NCBI GenBank assembly: GCA_003415625.1
Contig: PYIU01000007.1
Span: 806,001 to 870,000 of the forward strand
Direction: 5' to 3'
From: Aquanectria penicillioides
Lineage: Eukaryota > Ascomycota > Sordariomycetes > Hypocreales > Nectriaceae
DNA: 64,000 bases
Made by a program: the position numbers and the translations under genes. The notes below the pieces were generated by a model, which had not been told where the DNA came from, made no database searches, and saw nothing but the letters and a program-made list of their open reading frames with translations. This document shows, in pieces, positions 1 through 9,201 of the stretch (positions are counted from its first letter, which is position 1; each line of letters begins with the position of its first letter).

Positions 1-104
1 AAGCCTTCGTAGTCCATTCCGTCTAGCGTGAATGTGTTTATGTAACCGTGTGCAGCCACCTGAGAAGCAAGGACGGCAGTGGCCAGGAAAATATAATGAG
101 ACAT
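1..104 (-). CDS. AA9 lytic polysaccharide monooxygenase, N-terminal part
   Basis: Copper enzyme that oxidatively cleaves cellulose or related glucans outside the cell. The window edge cuts the gene, so only the first 34 codons are visible. They give a 18-residue signal peptide (hydrophobic core IFLATAVLA, ending QVAA) followed by HGYINTFTLDGMDYEG. In the AA9 family the signal peptide is removed exactly before a histidine that becomes residue 1 of the mature enzyme and one arm of the copper-binding histidine brace; here that is H19. The HG-Y-I-x-x-F-x-x-DG-x-x-Y-x-G pattern is the usual AA9 N-terminus. The second histidine, the axial tyrosine and any cellulose-binding module lie outside the window. 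Seen: signal peptide and the HGY start. Family knowledge: activity and location. Confidence 0.88.
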   Translation of the reverse strand, partial: MSHYIFLATAVLASQVAAHGYINTFTLDGMDYEG

Positions 105-220
105 GGTTGCAAAAGGTACAAACGAATGGATTGAAATGAAAAAGAATGTAAGGCTTTCCAAAAGCGAGAAGGTAAAGGTTGAGATAATCGAGACATTGAA
201 TCATTTGGGTTGCAGAATCA

Positions 221-231
221 GGCTTATATAG
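221..231 (-). promoter_or_regulatory. TATA box of the AA9 gene
   Basis: On the minus strand this reads CTATATAAGCC, about 117 nt upstream of the AA9 start codon, a normal position for a fungal TATA element with a short 5' leader. Farther upstream (350-355, minus strand) is GGCTAG, which fits the GGCTAR motif bound by XlnR/Xyr1-type xylanolytic activators; a single hexamer is weak evidence. Confidence 0.5.
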
Positions 232-602
232 AGATTGTATCGCCGATTTTCTGATTATTTTAGTTTCCGATCGTTGCAAAGATCGAGTTTTACGTTCAGT
301 TTGTGGCGATGGCTGAGTATTCAATCCTCAGGAGGAAGCTGATCCTAAGCTAGCCTGCCTTGGAAGCTAGGACATCGTGCCGAGGCGATTGGTTATTCAT
401 GAAACTGGTGGCAGTGCTTCTTGAGACGAATTCCTTTAGAACGATGGTAATTGTATTAGGTCTGCCTGAATCGGTAGAGTTAATGATCCTTCTAGGAGCG
501 GAATGCTTGGATGCCAAGACATGGCTTCAAGCGTCAACCATTGACCATATATTTTCAGGAGATTCCAGATGTCATAAATCAAGATTATTAAAGCAACCCG
601 AA
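232..602. other. Intergenic, no gene seen
   Basis: Upstream region of the AA9 gene and downstream side of the decayed gene at 603-1485. Open frames here lack ATG starts and protein-like composition. Apart from the GGCTAG hexamer at 350-355 I see nothing functional. Confidence 0.4.
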
Positions 603-1485
603 TTACATAATTCCCACAAGAAAGCCGAGGGCGATCGTATATGGCTCTGGTTTGTGGACGTCTGGTTTTGTTGACAATGCGGCTCTAAAAAGCAAATATT
701 TGGAGAAGTCGAAATCCCCGCCATCTCCGAATGATTTGGCGAAAAGAAACTCGCCGTCTTCAGGGGTAGCTACTATGCTAATCCGAAATTTTTGCGATTT
801 TCCCCATACACCGATTGAACGCCATTTCGCACGACGGAGCTTACCGAACTCCTTCGGTTTCCACCTCTCAACACTAGACAAGGGTGCTCCTACCACCAAA
901 CAATCCTGACGTGTTTCATTAGAATTTCAGGGGAAAACAAAGGCCTAAGCCACCACCACCAGTTCCCCCTTGCTTTGACTCTCCTCAAGTACGAGGTTGA
1001 GCACGACTGTGCTCTCACTTACGCGGTTTATTTTCTGTTTGTGAGATACAAGGAAACTGACACGATCACTCCTTTCTTACAGTCAATGTTGAGCACGTCA
1101 CTTCACATCCAACACAACGCACTAGGAAGCCAAGTAATTGGAACATGACAGTTTCCAAAGTATTTTCGTAACCTCTTGCCATTTCCCGAGATTAGTTTCT
1201 TGGCGAGAAAAAACTGAGCATCATCTTCGGAGTAATGTTGCTGTTTGAACTATGAGGCCTCCCGAAGCCCTTGACTACAATAAGCAGTTGTTACATCAGC
1301 TGCTCAAGTGAGTTCGTGATTAATTCCTTGAGTTCGAGTTTGTCCAGCCTGGCCCGTACCTCGTAGATACGGATCCGTTCCATTCTGCTACTGGGTTTGC
1401 TCTTGTTTGAGAAACCAATGGAGTCGAGGACAAGGCGCTTCGAAGGGCCAATCGTGAGAAAGGGAAGGCGAGTAGCATGGCTTGT
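603..1485 (-). pseudogene. Decayed gene of unknown function
   Basis: Reading the minus strand downward, protein-like blocks follow one another in changing frames. A block of about 65 codons from about 1485 to 1294 contains RLPFLTIGPSKRLVLDSIGF. A second block (about 1297-1100, another frame) contains FKQQHYSEDDAQFFLAKKLI and is broken by an in-frame TAG at 1250-1252 and a TGA farther on. A third (about 1070-603) contains VSFLVSHKQKINRVSESTVV and runs to a TAA. In the third block a 54-nt GTGGTG...GTCAG segment with branch motif TTCTAAT looks like a genuine intron that removes two stops. No ATG start fits the whole. The two stops can be explained by G-to-A or C-to-T changes, so old RIP or ordinary decay is plausible. 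I do not recognise the family. It could instead be a gene with introns I failed to place. Confidence 0.42.
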
Positions 1486-1510
1486 ATGAGCAGAAACCTA
1501 TTTCAGAAAT

Positions 1511-1570
1511 AAATACGAAAATACATGTTTTAGTATACGAGGACGCGTGGCCTGTTGAATTTTCGTATTT
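1511..1570. repeat. Short inverted repeat
   Basis: AAATACGAAAAT (1511-1522) and its perfect complement ATTTTCGTATTT (1559-1570) flank 36 nt, so the stretch can fold into a 12-bp hairpin. It lies between the decayed gene and the RTA1 gene. It may be a relic of a small foldback element; no target duplication was recognised. Confidence 0.4.
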
Positions 1571-1686
1571 TGATACGGAAAATCAAAGCCGAATTTGGTA
1601 TTTTTCGATTGATGTGACATCCACGAATGCGTGCGCCAAGATCGCGTTGTGTAGCAACCCTATGTTCTAAAAGCTTTCCACAATTT

Positions 1687-2852
1687 ATGCCTTTCACCTT
1701 TGTTTTATTCTTTCCCCTCTCACTTCGATCCTCGTCAGTCGGGTACTTAGCAAACCTTCATTTACCATTCCCTTACCCATCATCATATCACGTCGCCAAT
1801 ATTCGTTTCTCTCACGCCATAGAGGATCATGTTCATGAACCCGAGGCAGATCGGCTTCGCAATAACCAGGACTCGCATTATTCTATTCCACTACCACCCT
1901 CAGAAATCCCTAGCTTATTCATTTGTGCGTTATTTACATTGACCACTTTCGGTCATGTATTTTACATTATCTGGTTGCGGTCCTGGCCGTTCATTCCATT
2001 TTCCATCAGTGGTATTGGTACATTGAGCTAGACCAAATTTATTCCTTGAAAAAGCACTGATAATTCTTAGCCTCCATGGTCGGATACATTGTCCGAGCCC
2101 TCGCCGCTAAGAATTCGACAGATGTCAAATTGTTCGTTGCACAAAGCAATCTCATTCTTGCCACGAACCCATTATTAGCGATCTCTCTGTGTATGAGCCT
2201 CGGAGAAATCACCCGGGCAGTTGACGCGCGAAGATATGCATCTATGAATTTTAGATGGGTATCTAGAGGGTATAGTGCCATTCAATTGGCTTGCCTTATC
2301 TTGGTATTTGTCGGGGCCTCCTTGCCAGCTTCAGGAGCAATCGAAGCATTTAAGACTTCCAAAACAATCGTATTGAGTGGATTCTTGATCCAGTCCATAA
2401 TCCTGACCACTTTCCTGTTCATCGGATATCAAGCATATGCTCAACTCACAATGGAGATAAAATATTATTTCAAAGATGGCTGGAAAATAAAATGGGAGCG
2501 TTCTCTCAAAGTCTTGATGGGTGCTGCGTGTTTACTGCTGATCAGGAGCATTTTTTGTAGTGTTGAGCAGTTGCAAAGCGACCGGAGTCTCATCAGCACT
2601 TATGAGGCTTTCTTTTATATATTTGACTCTGCCATAAGTCTAGTTGTATTGGGTCTCCTGTTAGTCTTCCACCCTGCGAAACTACTTCGAGATATCGAAC
2701 TCAGTGGACTCGTTGATGAAGAATATTACAATACTGTCAAGCTAAACCAAATAGCTCACTGTATGGGTCAAAAGAGCACGGGGTTGCGAACGGCGTTTTC
2801 ACAAGATCAACACATCGCCTTCGGCATATTGAATTCCACGATCAGTAATTGA
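1687..2852 (+). CDS. RTA1-like multispanning membrane protein
   Basis: RTA1-family proteins are seven-helix fungal membrane proteins linked to lipid translocation and stress or drug resistance. Two exons are joined by a 53-nt intron (2018-2070, donor GTACAT, acceptor TTCTTAG), which gives ISGIASMVGYIVRAL across the junction, matching the family pattern at this point. Typical marks follow: the N-terminal helix SEIPSLFICALFTLTTFGH, the loop before SLGEITR, and the late motif IRSIFCSVEQ...YEAFFYIFDS with HPAKLL at the end of the last helix. The spliced frame from ATG 1687 is 370 residues. The start is uncertain: an in-frame ATG at 1627 is also possible, and the first 60 residues are not conserved-looking, so an undetected upstream intron could shift it. 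Expression and substrate cannot be read from the sequence. Confidence 0.8.
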
Positions 2853-3185
2853 TATCCCTCCAAATTTCAATACATATATTGATCCTCACTCTCAAAAAAT
2901 TAGTTCCATTGAAAGTCTTGTGAGCAAATTCCCGAAATCCTCCACTTTATGCCACATGATGTTGGATGCAACGAACTTGGTCCTTGGACGCAATCATTAT
3001 AGGTCAATAGAACGTGATGATCGAGCTATGTTGATGCGCCAATGATGCGTGTTCAAAGGATGAATCTGATATAGGTTGATCTCAAAAAACTTATTGTGAT
3101 ATGGGCATCTGAAATTCTTATACCTTGAAACTTTTAACGTTTTTTTAACCAGATTAGAGGTCCTAAGATAAATGGAATGGCAAAC
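2853..3185. other. Intergenic, convergent
   Basis: 3' flanks of the RTA1 gene and of the small minus-strand gene that follows. Nothing beyond A+T-rich untranslated sequence is seen. Confidence 0.4.
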
Positions 3186-3497
3186 TTACGAATTCAGTTT
3201 TCGAAACTTTGCCCTGACAAGATCACTCTCCATCACCTCCATGAAAGTTTGCTCTTGACTTCCCACTGGAATGAAGTATCGTTTGCCCTCAAGAGGCCCA
3301 AAATTAATCTGGCGAACAAGTTGAACGGCATAAGGAGGGTTCAAATCGGTTAAATTGACCTCGCTGATGCAGCTTTCGTCCGCATAGGAAGCTTCAGAAG
3401 ACTGAGCCCATGCCAGGAAGTTGGCAAACTTGGATTCATGATCCAAGCGCTGTGGGCGGAAAGGCTCAATAGCAGCACAACAGAAACACGGTGCCAT
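3186..3497 (-). CDS. Small hypothetical protein
   Basis: Single-exon frame of 103 residues from ATG 3497; an in-frame ATG at 3620 would make it 144 residues. The protein starts MAPCFCCAAIEPFRPQRL and contains NLTDLNPPYAVQLVRQINFG and a C-terminal EVMESDLVRAKFRKLNS. There is no signal peptide or membrane segment; the cysteine cluster CFCC lies at the very N-terminus. I do not recognise the family. The reading frame has protein-like composition and the opposite strand does not, which is the main reason for listing it. The 13-bp repeat array at 3666-3959 lies immediately upstream and could be part of its promoter region. Confidence 0.45.
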   Translation of the reverse strand: MAPCFCCAAIEPFRPQRLDHESKFANFLAWAQSSEASYADESCISEVNLTDLNPPYAVQLVRQINFGPLEGKRYFIPVGSQEQTFMEVMESDLVRAKFRKLNS

Positions 3498-3665
3498 TTC
3501 GAAAGTAGAGATATGTCTCTTTTCGGTTATGCTTGTATAACGTTCATTATGAATATCTAGATATAGGCATTTGTTCAGAGAGTGCAGCAACTTTATACTT
3601 GTAGGCCCATAGAGTGGCATGAGAAGTCACCACGAAAGTGTGAGGTCCAGTGTTCCCACCAGAAC

Positions 3666-3959
3666 TTTTGAGCCCTACCACTCAGGTGGCCTTTGATCGA
3701 AAATGAAGGATAGAAAGATCCATCATCTGATGGCGCATTTTGAGCCCTACAATTGCTGACCGCCACACCCCACTACCACCAGAGCCAAATTATGGAAGGA
3801 AACAGACCTATCTAGTCCATCAATCAGTCGCCACATCACAGGTGATGTAATGGGGTACAAATACCGGTCTTATCTTGCATATTTTGAGCCCTACCAGACT
3901 GCGGGGGTTCCATCAGTCGCCCAACGTGGATGCGTCAAATTACAAATTTTGAGCCCTAC
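3666..3959 (+). repeat. Array of four 13-bp repeats TTTTGAGCCCTAC
   Basis: Four exact copies of TTTTGAGCCCTAC lie at 3666-3678, 3738-3750, 3882-3894 and 3947-3959. Copies 2-4 share one more base upstream (ATTTTGAGCCCTAC). Copies 1 and 3 continue CCA, copies 2 and 4 continue AAT, so the units alternate in type. Spacings are 72, 144 and 65 nt. The sequence between copies is not repeated in any obvious way. Confidence 0.85.
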
Positions 3960-4273
3960 AATAGACAGCCAATAGGGAGGTTCAGGATTACTATGATGGC
4001 TGCGTAAGCTTGATATTACTCGAGTCTGAGGCTGGGGATAAAATGCGCACGTTTTCCGGGTCACCGAAACTTTTTTTTTTTCCCTTCTTCACGGTCGGCC
4101 CAAGGGCGGGATCGGCATCCATTCTTTTGTTCTTGAACTCACCGACTGTCACTCACTCATTTTATTGTATTGTGTTAGCCCATTTTCCTACTTTTTCTTT
4201 CCTTCCTTGTTGTATCTCTACAGGCTCGCTTGACTATCTTAGTCTCTTGAGAGTCCGGTTCTTTAATTTCTAG
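3960..4273. other. Possible 5' part of the C2H2 gene
   Basis: Pyrimidine-rich sequence with a T11 run around 4071-4081. An upstream exon and start codon of the C2H2 zinc-finger gene should lie here or farther upstream, ending in an intron whose acceptor may be TTTCTAG at 4267-4273. I could not place the ATG with confidence. Confidence 0.35.
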
Positions 4274-4974
4274 ACTACCACCGGGTGCCAGCGGGTCGGA
4301 TTATACATATACACAAAACAAACAGCATTTTCCAACCGTTAATCCCGAGTGGTTACGATCCGGGAATTCTGGGCCACTTCCAGAGTATGACCATGGTCAA
4401 CCATCGGCAATCACTGAGCCTGCCTGGGAAGATAAGGAGGAAACTATAGGGGATGGGTCAACACATAGTATACAAGCCTTGAGCAACCACGATCATTTTA
4501 TTCCCCCGCAAGGAGAGTATCCAGTTAGCATCCAAGCGAGACCTCCAAACGGTTCTTCAGGACAACAACATGCGACAACAAATGGGCACTATTTATGTCC
4601 AAAGTGTGGTGAAGCATTTGCCAAGCGCTATCAACTGAAGTAAGTAGTGTCTCAGGGACAGTCATTGGGTTTACTAATCCTAGCAATTTCCAAGCACCCA
4701 TGGAAAAAAGCACACCCTTCCCTTCGAGTGTACTGCAGCGAACTGCGGCAAAGCGTTTAGGTACAGGAAGGACCTGGCCAACCATAAAGCAGCCAGACAT
4801 CGGGAATTGGTTCCTGTGTTAAAGTTGTTCTTTTGCCCGGTGGAAGGTTGTAAGATGTCATTGGGGAAAGGGAAGGGAAGTCCACGTTGCCGAAACGTTC
4901 AACGACACATCACCTCACAGCATATAGGAGAACCTGGGCTTCCTATAGAACGGATCGAACACAGAGATAGCTAA
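4274..4974 (+). CDS. C2H2 zinc-finger protein, 5' end unresolved
   Basis: Probable DNA-binding regulator. The frame is open from the stop before 4253 and holds no ATG before the fingers, so an upstream exon is required. A 55-nt intron (4640-4694, GTAAGT...CCAAG, branch TTACTAAT) interrupts the first finger. After splicing, finger 1 is CPKCGEAFAKRYQLNTHGKKH (C-x2-C-x12-H-x3-H) and finger 2 is C-x4-C-x12-H-x4-H starting CTAANCGKAF, joined by the short linker TLPFE. A third unit (CPVEGC...QRHITSQH) keeps the C-x4-C and H-x4-H pairs but has 18 residues between them, with Gly/Lys-rich filler, so it is atypical. The segment before the fingers is Ser/Pro/Gln-rich and has no recognisable domain. The exact intron choice is decided by the finger spacing. 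Targets are unknown. Confidence 0.72.
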
Positions 4975-5009
4975 TATTGATCTTTCATTGCGAAATGTGG
5001 TGGCCCCAT

Positions 5010-5457
5010 CTACGACATGCTTCGTAGGGCATCCGCCGGCGCGGTCCAAATCCTCAGGTCGTGTTGGTCGATTGTCCTCCACATGAAACAGGTATTCACA
5101 CCATTACAAGCTTTCTGCCCATATCCGTAAATGTACTCCTTATCAAACAATTCTTGTAAAAATGACTTAATTCCAACGATAAATGGCTCGATCGTGGCGT
5201 CCTGTCCATCGCTTGTCGCCGCATAGAGGCTGACATACCCACCATGCTTCACCTTGGTCCAGTTTCGAGACAATCTCAGAGTGACGTTGTCTATATCTGC
5301 GATTATCTTTTCAACATTCCCTTCGGACCCCCCCTTCCAAGCGAGGCACCATAGGAGCGACAGGGGCAGCTCTCCGAATTGTGAGACAGGCACCAGGTGT
5401 TCCAGGGTTTAAGTCATGGCTATTGCTCTTGTCGGTACTATTCCTGTCATAAGGCAT
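5010..5457 (-). CDS. Hypothetical protein, probable frameshift
   Basis: Two overlapping minus-strand frames look like one gene. The upstream one starts MPYDRNSTDKSNSHD at ATG 5457 (an in-frame ATG at 5532 also exists) and the downstream one carries GNVEKIIADIDNVTLRLSRN, HGGYVSLYAATSDGQDATIE and a C-terminus ending in ADALRSMS. They meet at a run of seven G on the coding strand (5328-5334); removing one G would join them into a frame of about 148 residues. The downstream frame has no ATG of its own before that point. I recognise no family. Alternatives are two unrelated frames, or an intron I did not see. Confidence 0.4.
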
Positions 5458-5795
5458 GTTTGCTCTTTTTGTGCTTTGATAATGGCGATGTCTGGTATGT
5501 GAAGATACTGCTTCCGAGAGAATTGTGTGCATTTTATACTCCCTTGTTAACCCTCAGAGCGGCTATGATTCACTATCACCATTCTTATTTCAATATTCAA
5601 ATCAAGAATATGATGTAATTGAAGAGATCTATTTCTTGAATCCTTGCGTGCCAGGGTTGGTCTTTCAGTGATTGTCAATGACAAAAAGAACTACATCCTA
5701 TTACAGTAGCTCACGCCCTCCTCGTGCCGATTTGCTACATCACTTTCTAACTATTGATCGAAATATCAAGGAATAGGCCTTTTGTGTCCCAAGGC
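5458..5795. other. Intergenic, no gene seen
   Basis: Short spacer between two minus-strand genes, containing the leader of the hypothetical gene and the 3' flank of the DUF1989 gene. No conserved element recognised. Confidence 0.35.
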
Positions 5796-6407
5796 TCATT
5801 GTATCCTATATTGTATTGGCTTGAAGGAGCCTCCATTTGACTTGAGAGCTGAGCATGCGGTAATCGCAACAATAAGATCCATTTCGGCCACAAAATCAAC
5901 ATGGTCTCTAGCCTTACTAATTGGTGGTTCAACAGTGAATTTTCCCGTTTTCCCATCCACCGGCACGTTCATAAAGCAATTGAAGGCGCAGGGGATTTGG
6001 TCCTCTTCAATGCCGTATCTGGTCAGCACCTGTGCCAGGTTGCCGAAACACCCTGGAATGGGATCATTGTCTCCGTAGATGATGCGGAAGGTGTCCTTCG
6101 AGCATGGCGTCAACAGGAAATCATGTCTATTAACCGTGTCTTCGACGATTTGAAGCATGACATTGCTCCGGTTGCTGTAAAGCTTGTCTCCAGTCGACAA
6201 GTATATCGTGTCCGCATAGTCGAAGGTGCGTCCGTTGGAGATGACTTCCTTCGTGTCATTTGCACTGAATGCCACCAAATCAGAGACTTGACCACCTCGT
6301 GGGTCAATTACAGTGAGACGTTGTCCTTTTTTGAGTAGAAAGGATGTGCCTGTCTGAGGCGACAACTCAATTGTGCCGTCATCGAGGATATGCGTATTTT
6401 CTGACAT
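5796..6407 (-). CDS. DUF1989 / urea carboxylase-associated family protein
   Basis: Intronless frame of 203 residues from ATG 6407 (MSENTHILDDG); an in-frame codon farther upstream lies in a less protein-like stretch, so the shorter start is preferred. The protein fills a single DUF1989 domain. Family marks are visible: the early KGQRLTVIDPRGGQVSDLVAF segment, the SNRSNVMLQIVEDTVNRHDF segment, LLTPCSKDTF, and NCFMNVPVDGKTGKF followed by ARDHVDFVAEMDLIVAITAC. The domain is found in proteins linked to urea or amino-acid breakdown in bacteria and fungi, and its molecular activity is not settled. No urea amidolyase gene lies nearby, so context does not refine the role. No signal peptide, so probably cytosolic. 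Confidence 0.8.
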   Translation of the reverse strand: MSENTHILDDGTIELSPQTGTSFLLKKGQRLTVIDPRGGQVSDLVAFSANDTKEVISNGRTFDYADTIYLSTGDKLYSNRSNVMLQIVEDTVNRHDFLLTPCSKDTFRIIYGDNDPIPGCFGNLAQVLTRYGIEEDQIPCAFNCFMNVPVDGKTGKFTVEPPISKARDHVDFVAEMDLIVAITACSALKSNGGSFKPIQYRIQ

Positions 6408-7661
6408 GTTGATAAGCGAATTGTCATGTTCTGGCTTAAATTTCTCTGGGCTGCAAATTAAATGGTAGAGGATTCCTTGGGTATTTAAGTCCCATCCAAC
6501 CAGGCTTGTGTTGTTCCTCCACAAACTGGGCGGGCCTCATGCGCGCCCTTCCTCTACAAGATGTGTGGGGTGAGATCCGAGGCGGGGCAAGACAGATCGC
6601 CGTCCTCGGAACTTGGCCGGACATGAAATACAGAGTTAACTCTTCCAACCATAAGATCTAATGCTTCCTTATATCTCAATTTATTAGCCTTACCTGTGAA
6701 TGGAGTTATGCTCAGTCATCCAATTCAGTACAAACCCCAGAAACAATTTGTTTTGAAGAAGCATCACATTCTGCGAAGATAAGGTGCTCAATTTGGACCA
6801 TCAATCATCGTCATCGGATCTGAGCCAATAAAGCATATCTTTTCGGATGCATGCCACGAATAAAGGATCGATAACCGCTGTTGATCTGACTGGCCGTTGC
6901 TTTATCCGTATCGTGACTTATGACAGTCGAGGTCCTACCTTAACTCGGTTTGCCAGTCAAACCCGAATGCATTCACTGAAGCCTGAGCATCTGAGGAATG
7001 GCGAGCCTCCGGCAAACCGCCCCGGCAACTCCAAAGTATTCCATTTACAGTCAAAGATAGCTACAGGGTGCAAGGAATGATTTGTACGACTCAGAGCCGT
7101 CGGCGCGGCCCTCGTCGGGAAAACAAACACGCCTCCCATGGCAATAGTGATTATTCGGGGGTTTCTGGAAGGAGCAGCCTTTTGTTGACATCCCATCTGC
7201 AAAGAGTATACAACTGCCAAATCTCTCTCTCACACAAAAGATGTCAGCGCACTCCACGGCAAACGGGTCGCAGTTTCTTTATCTCTGACACAAAGAATGT
7301 TGATCCATTTCACAACTTCACGAACGGTGTGACATAGAACGAGGCACCTAACTCCACAGCTGTCAGCTGGATATTGTTCATTTTGACAACCCGATATCCC
7401 AACACGTACAAAGCACCAAATTGAATAGCCCATTTAGAATAGCTCAACAGTAGATCTCCGTGTAAGGAAGCTAAGAAATAGTCGCATTTGGCACTGCCGT
7501 CGTGGCTTATGCCTCAAGCCACGAGACAACGCCAGGTTAAGTTGATGTGCTTACCCATCATAATCTACCTAGCGATTGCTTCAATTTTCTCCTTCTACGT
7601 ATTTACAATTTGACTTGACCGCAAAATAAGACAATCGCTTTTCGCGATTCTGTAGCCAGAA
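6408..7661. other. Intergenic, no gene seen
   Basis: Frames on both strands here overlap each other and are not protein-like. ATG 7509 followed by CGCCAG and a GTTAAG donor at 7536 could be a tiny first exon of the hydrolase gene that follows; otherwise I see nothing. Confidence 0.35.
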
Positions 7662-8620
7662 ATGTCCTCTATCAAGACTACTTCGCTTCCATAGAGCCCA
7701 AAGTCTGCAAAATCATTGGAACTTTTGTCTTGTTCTCCAGTAAGCTCAACTCAGCAGCCAATCCTTTTCATCCACGGTGCCTTCTGCTCGGCCCGGGATT
7801 TCCAGAACTTTCTGCCATACTTTGCCTCCCGAAGGTATCACGCACATGCCTTATCCCTCCGTGGTCATGGTGCATCATGGAAGCTGTCTGGGTTTAGTCT
7901 CAATTTCTTAACCACGGTTGATGATCACACTTCTGATATCAAAATGGCCCTCGAGTATATACGCGAGCAACATCCTTCGTCGACTATGAAATCTCTCATA
8001 GAAGGTCATTCCTTTGGGGCGGATGCCTCCAGCACCTATTATCGGAGGATGGAAAGTTACAGCGAGAAAATGCCAAGCTAGACCTACAAGTCATTTCCGG
8101 TCTACTTCTGCTTGGCTCTACCCCTCTATCTGGAGGAGGCAAGCAGATCATGACGAATTGGGAGGAAGTGGAGACCAAAGGAAAAGGGTATCAGTATCCG
8201 TGGAGTCCACGGAGTCAACTTGACACTCTTAAGCGCATCAGAGATGCCTTTTTCCATGCAGACACCGACGAAGAGGCTGTACAGAGTTGGAAAGATAACT
8301 GTCGAACAGAAGTCGAAGGCATTCGCAGTGCTTTGTCAGTGCTTTGGCCGTTTGGTGATGCGAACAACGTCTTGGCAGTCATTCAAGGAATCGGCGAGGA
8401 AAATCAGAAGCGCAAAATCCTCTTCATCTCGACCGACCTGGATCGTTTGATCACGTCAGCCATAGTTGAAGCAAGTACCGAGGCTTACAAGGTCGCTGTT
8501 TTATCCAAAGATAACGCCTTTAATGAAGAAACCATCACACATGCTGTCATTCCTGGATGCGCCCACCATGTGATCTTGGACACGGCCTGGCAGGCATGCG
8601 CTGCCAAGATTACCGAGTAG
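7662..8620 (+). pseudogene. Alpha/beta hydrolase with frameshift
   Basis: Serine hydrolase of the alpha/beta fold, about 300 residues. Family marks are in order: oxyanion region FIHGAF, the RGHG turn, the nucleophile elbow GHSFG (8004-8018), the acid near STDLDRL and the histidine in PGCAHH. Directly after GHSFG the frame breaks: the sequence has GGGG at 8016-8019, and one more G would continue into GCLQHLLSEDGK...LLLLGSTPLSGGGK and then MTNWEEVE, which runs to the stop at 8618-8620. The 5' end is also doubtful: from ATG 7662 an in-frame TAG follows at 7692-7694. That TAG could instead be the last bases of a splice acceptor, with a first exon at ATG 7509. All catalytic residues survive, so the break is recent or a sequencing error. 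Substrate unknown. Confidence 0.65.
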
Positions 8621-9201
8621 GCTAAACGAGGCAACATGTAGTAGATTAGCCAGGTACCTCTCAGTTACTCATCCACGAGAAGGGCATAATTTATTTCATG
8701 GAAATATCACACGAAAATATGACTCGGTTCATTCTCAATCTGCCATGATCGGTTGCAAGTAAGGGCGAGAGTGAATCGTATGAAAATAGGTATAATAGCC
8801 GCCGAGGCGTAGAGGTGACGGTTTGTGAGACACCATAGTCGTGACGAGTTGAGAGGCCCAGATGAAGGTTAAGGAGCTCAATTCGCCACAGCTGGAGTGA
8901 CTAAGAAAGGACGCTAGGGGAAGAAAGAAAGGCTGCCACGACGTGATGCGTGTGATGTGTAATCAATATTTTCTTTACGGCCTGCTCCCTTCGTTCGGTT
9001 TTTATATCAAATGCGGTTTCTGGCTTCCCCTCCTCTGCTCATCACCTCCCATTTCAGTGCAATGTGCCGCCTGGCGTGGTATCGCCCACTACCGTACGCG
9101 CGCCAGCCAGCGGCCCGCTCGCTATCTGTGTCACATGCTCCACCAAGCCTCAATTGAGCCTCAAGCGCATTTTCATCCCGAGCATCTCTCAGCAATCCGG
9201 C
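8621..9201. other. Promoter region of the Zn2Cys6 gene
   Basis: 580 nt between the hydrolase and the regulator, both on the plus strand. An ATG at 9062 opens a frame different from the regulator; it could act as an upstream reading frame. No other element recognised. Confidence 0.35.

Noticed and set aside
1482..1670. 62-codon plus-strand frame after the decayed gene
   Set aside because: Overlaps the inverted repeat and is antisense to the edge of the decayed gene; its first codon is not ATG.
7692..7694. In-frame TAG as proof of a nonsense mutation in the hydrolase
   Set aside because: The bases TTCCATAG could be a splice acceptor with an upstream first exon, so the stop alone does not prove decay.
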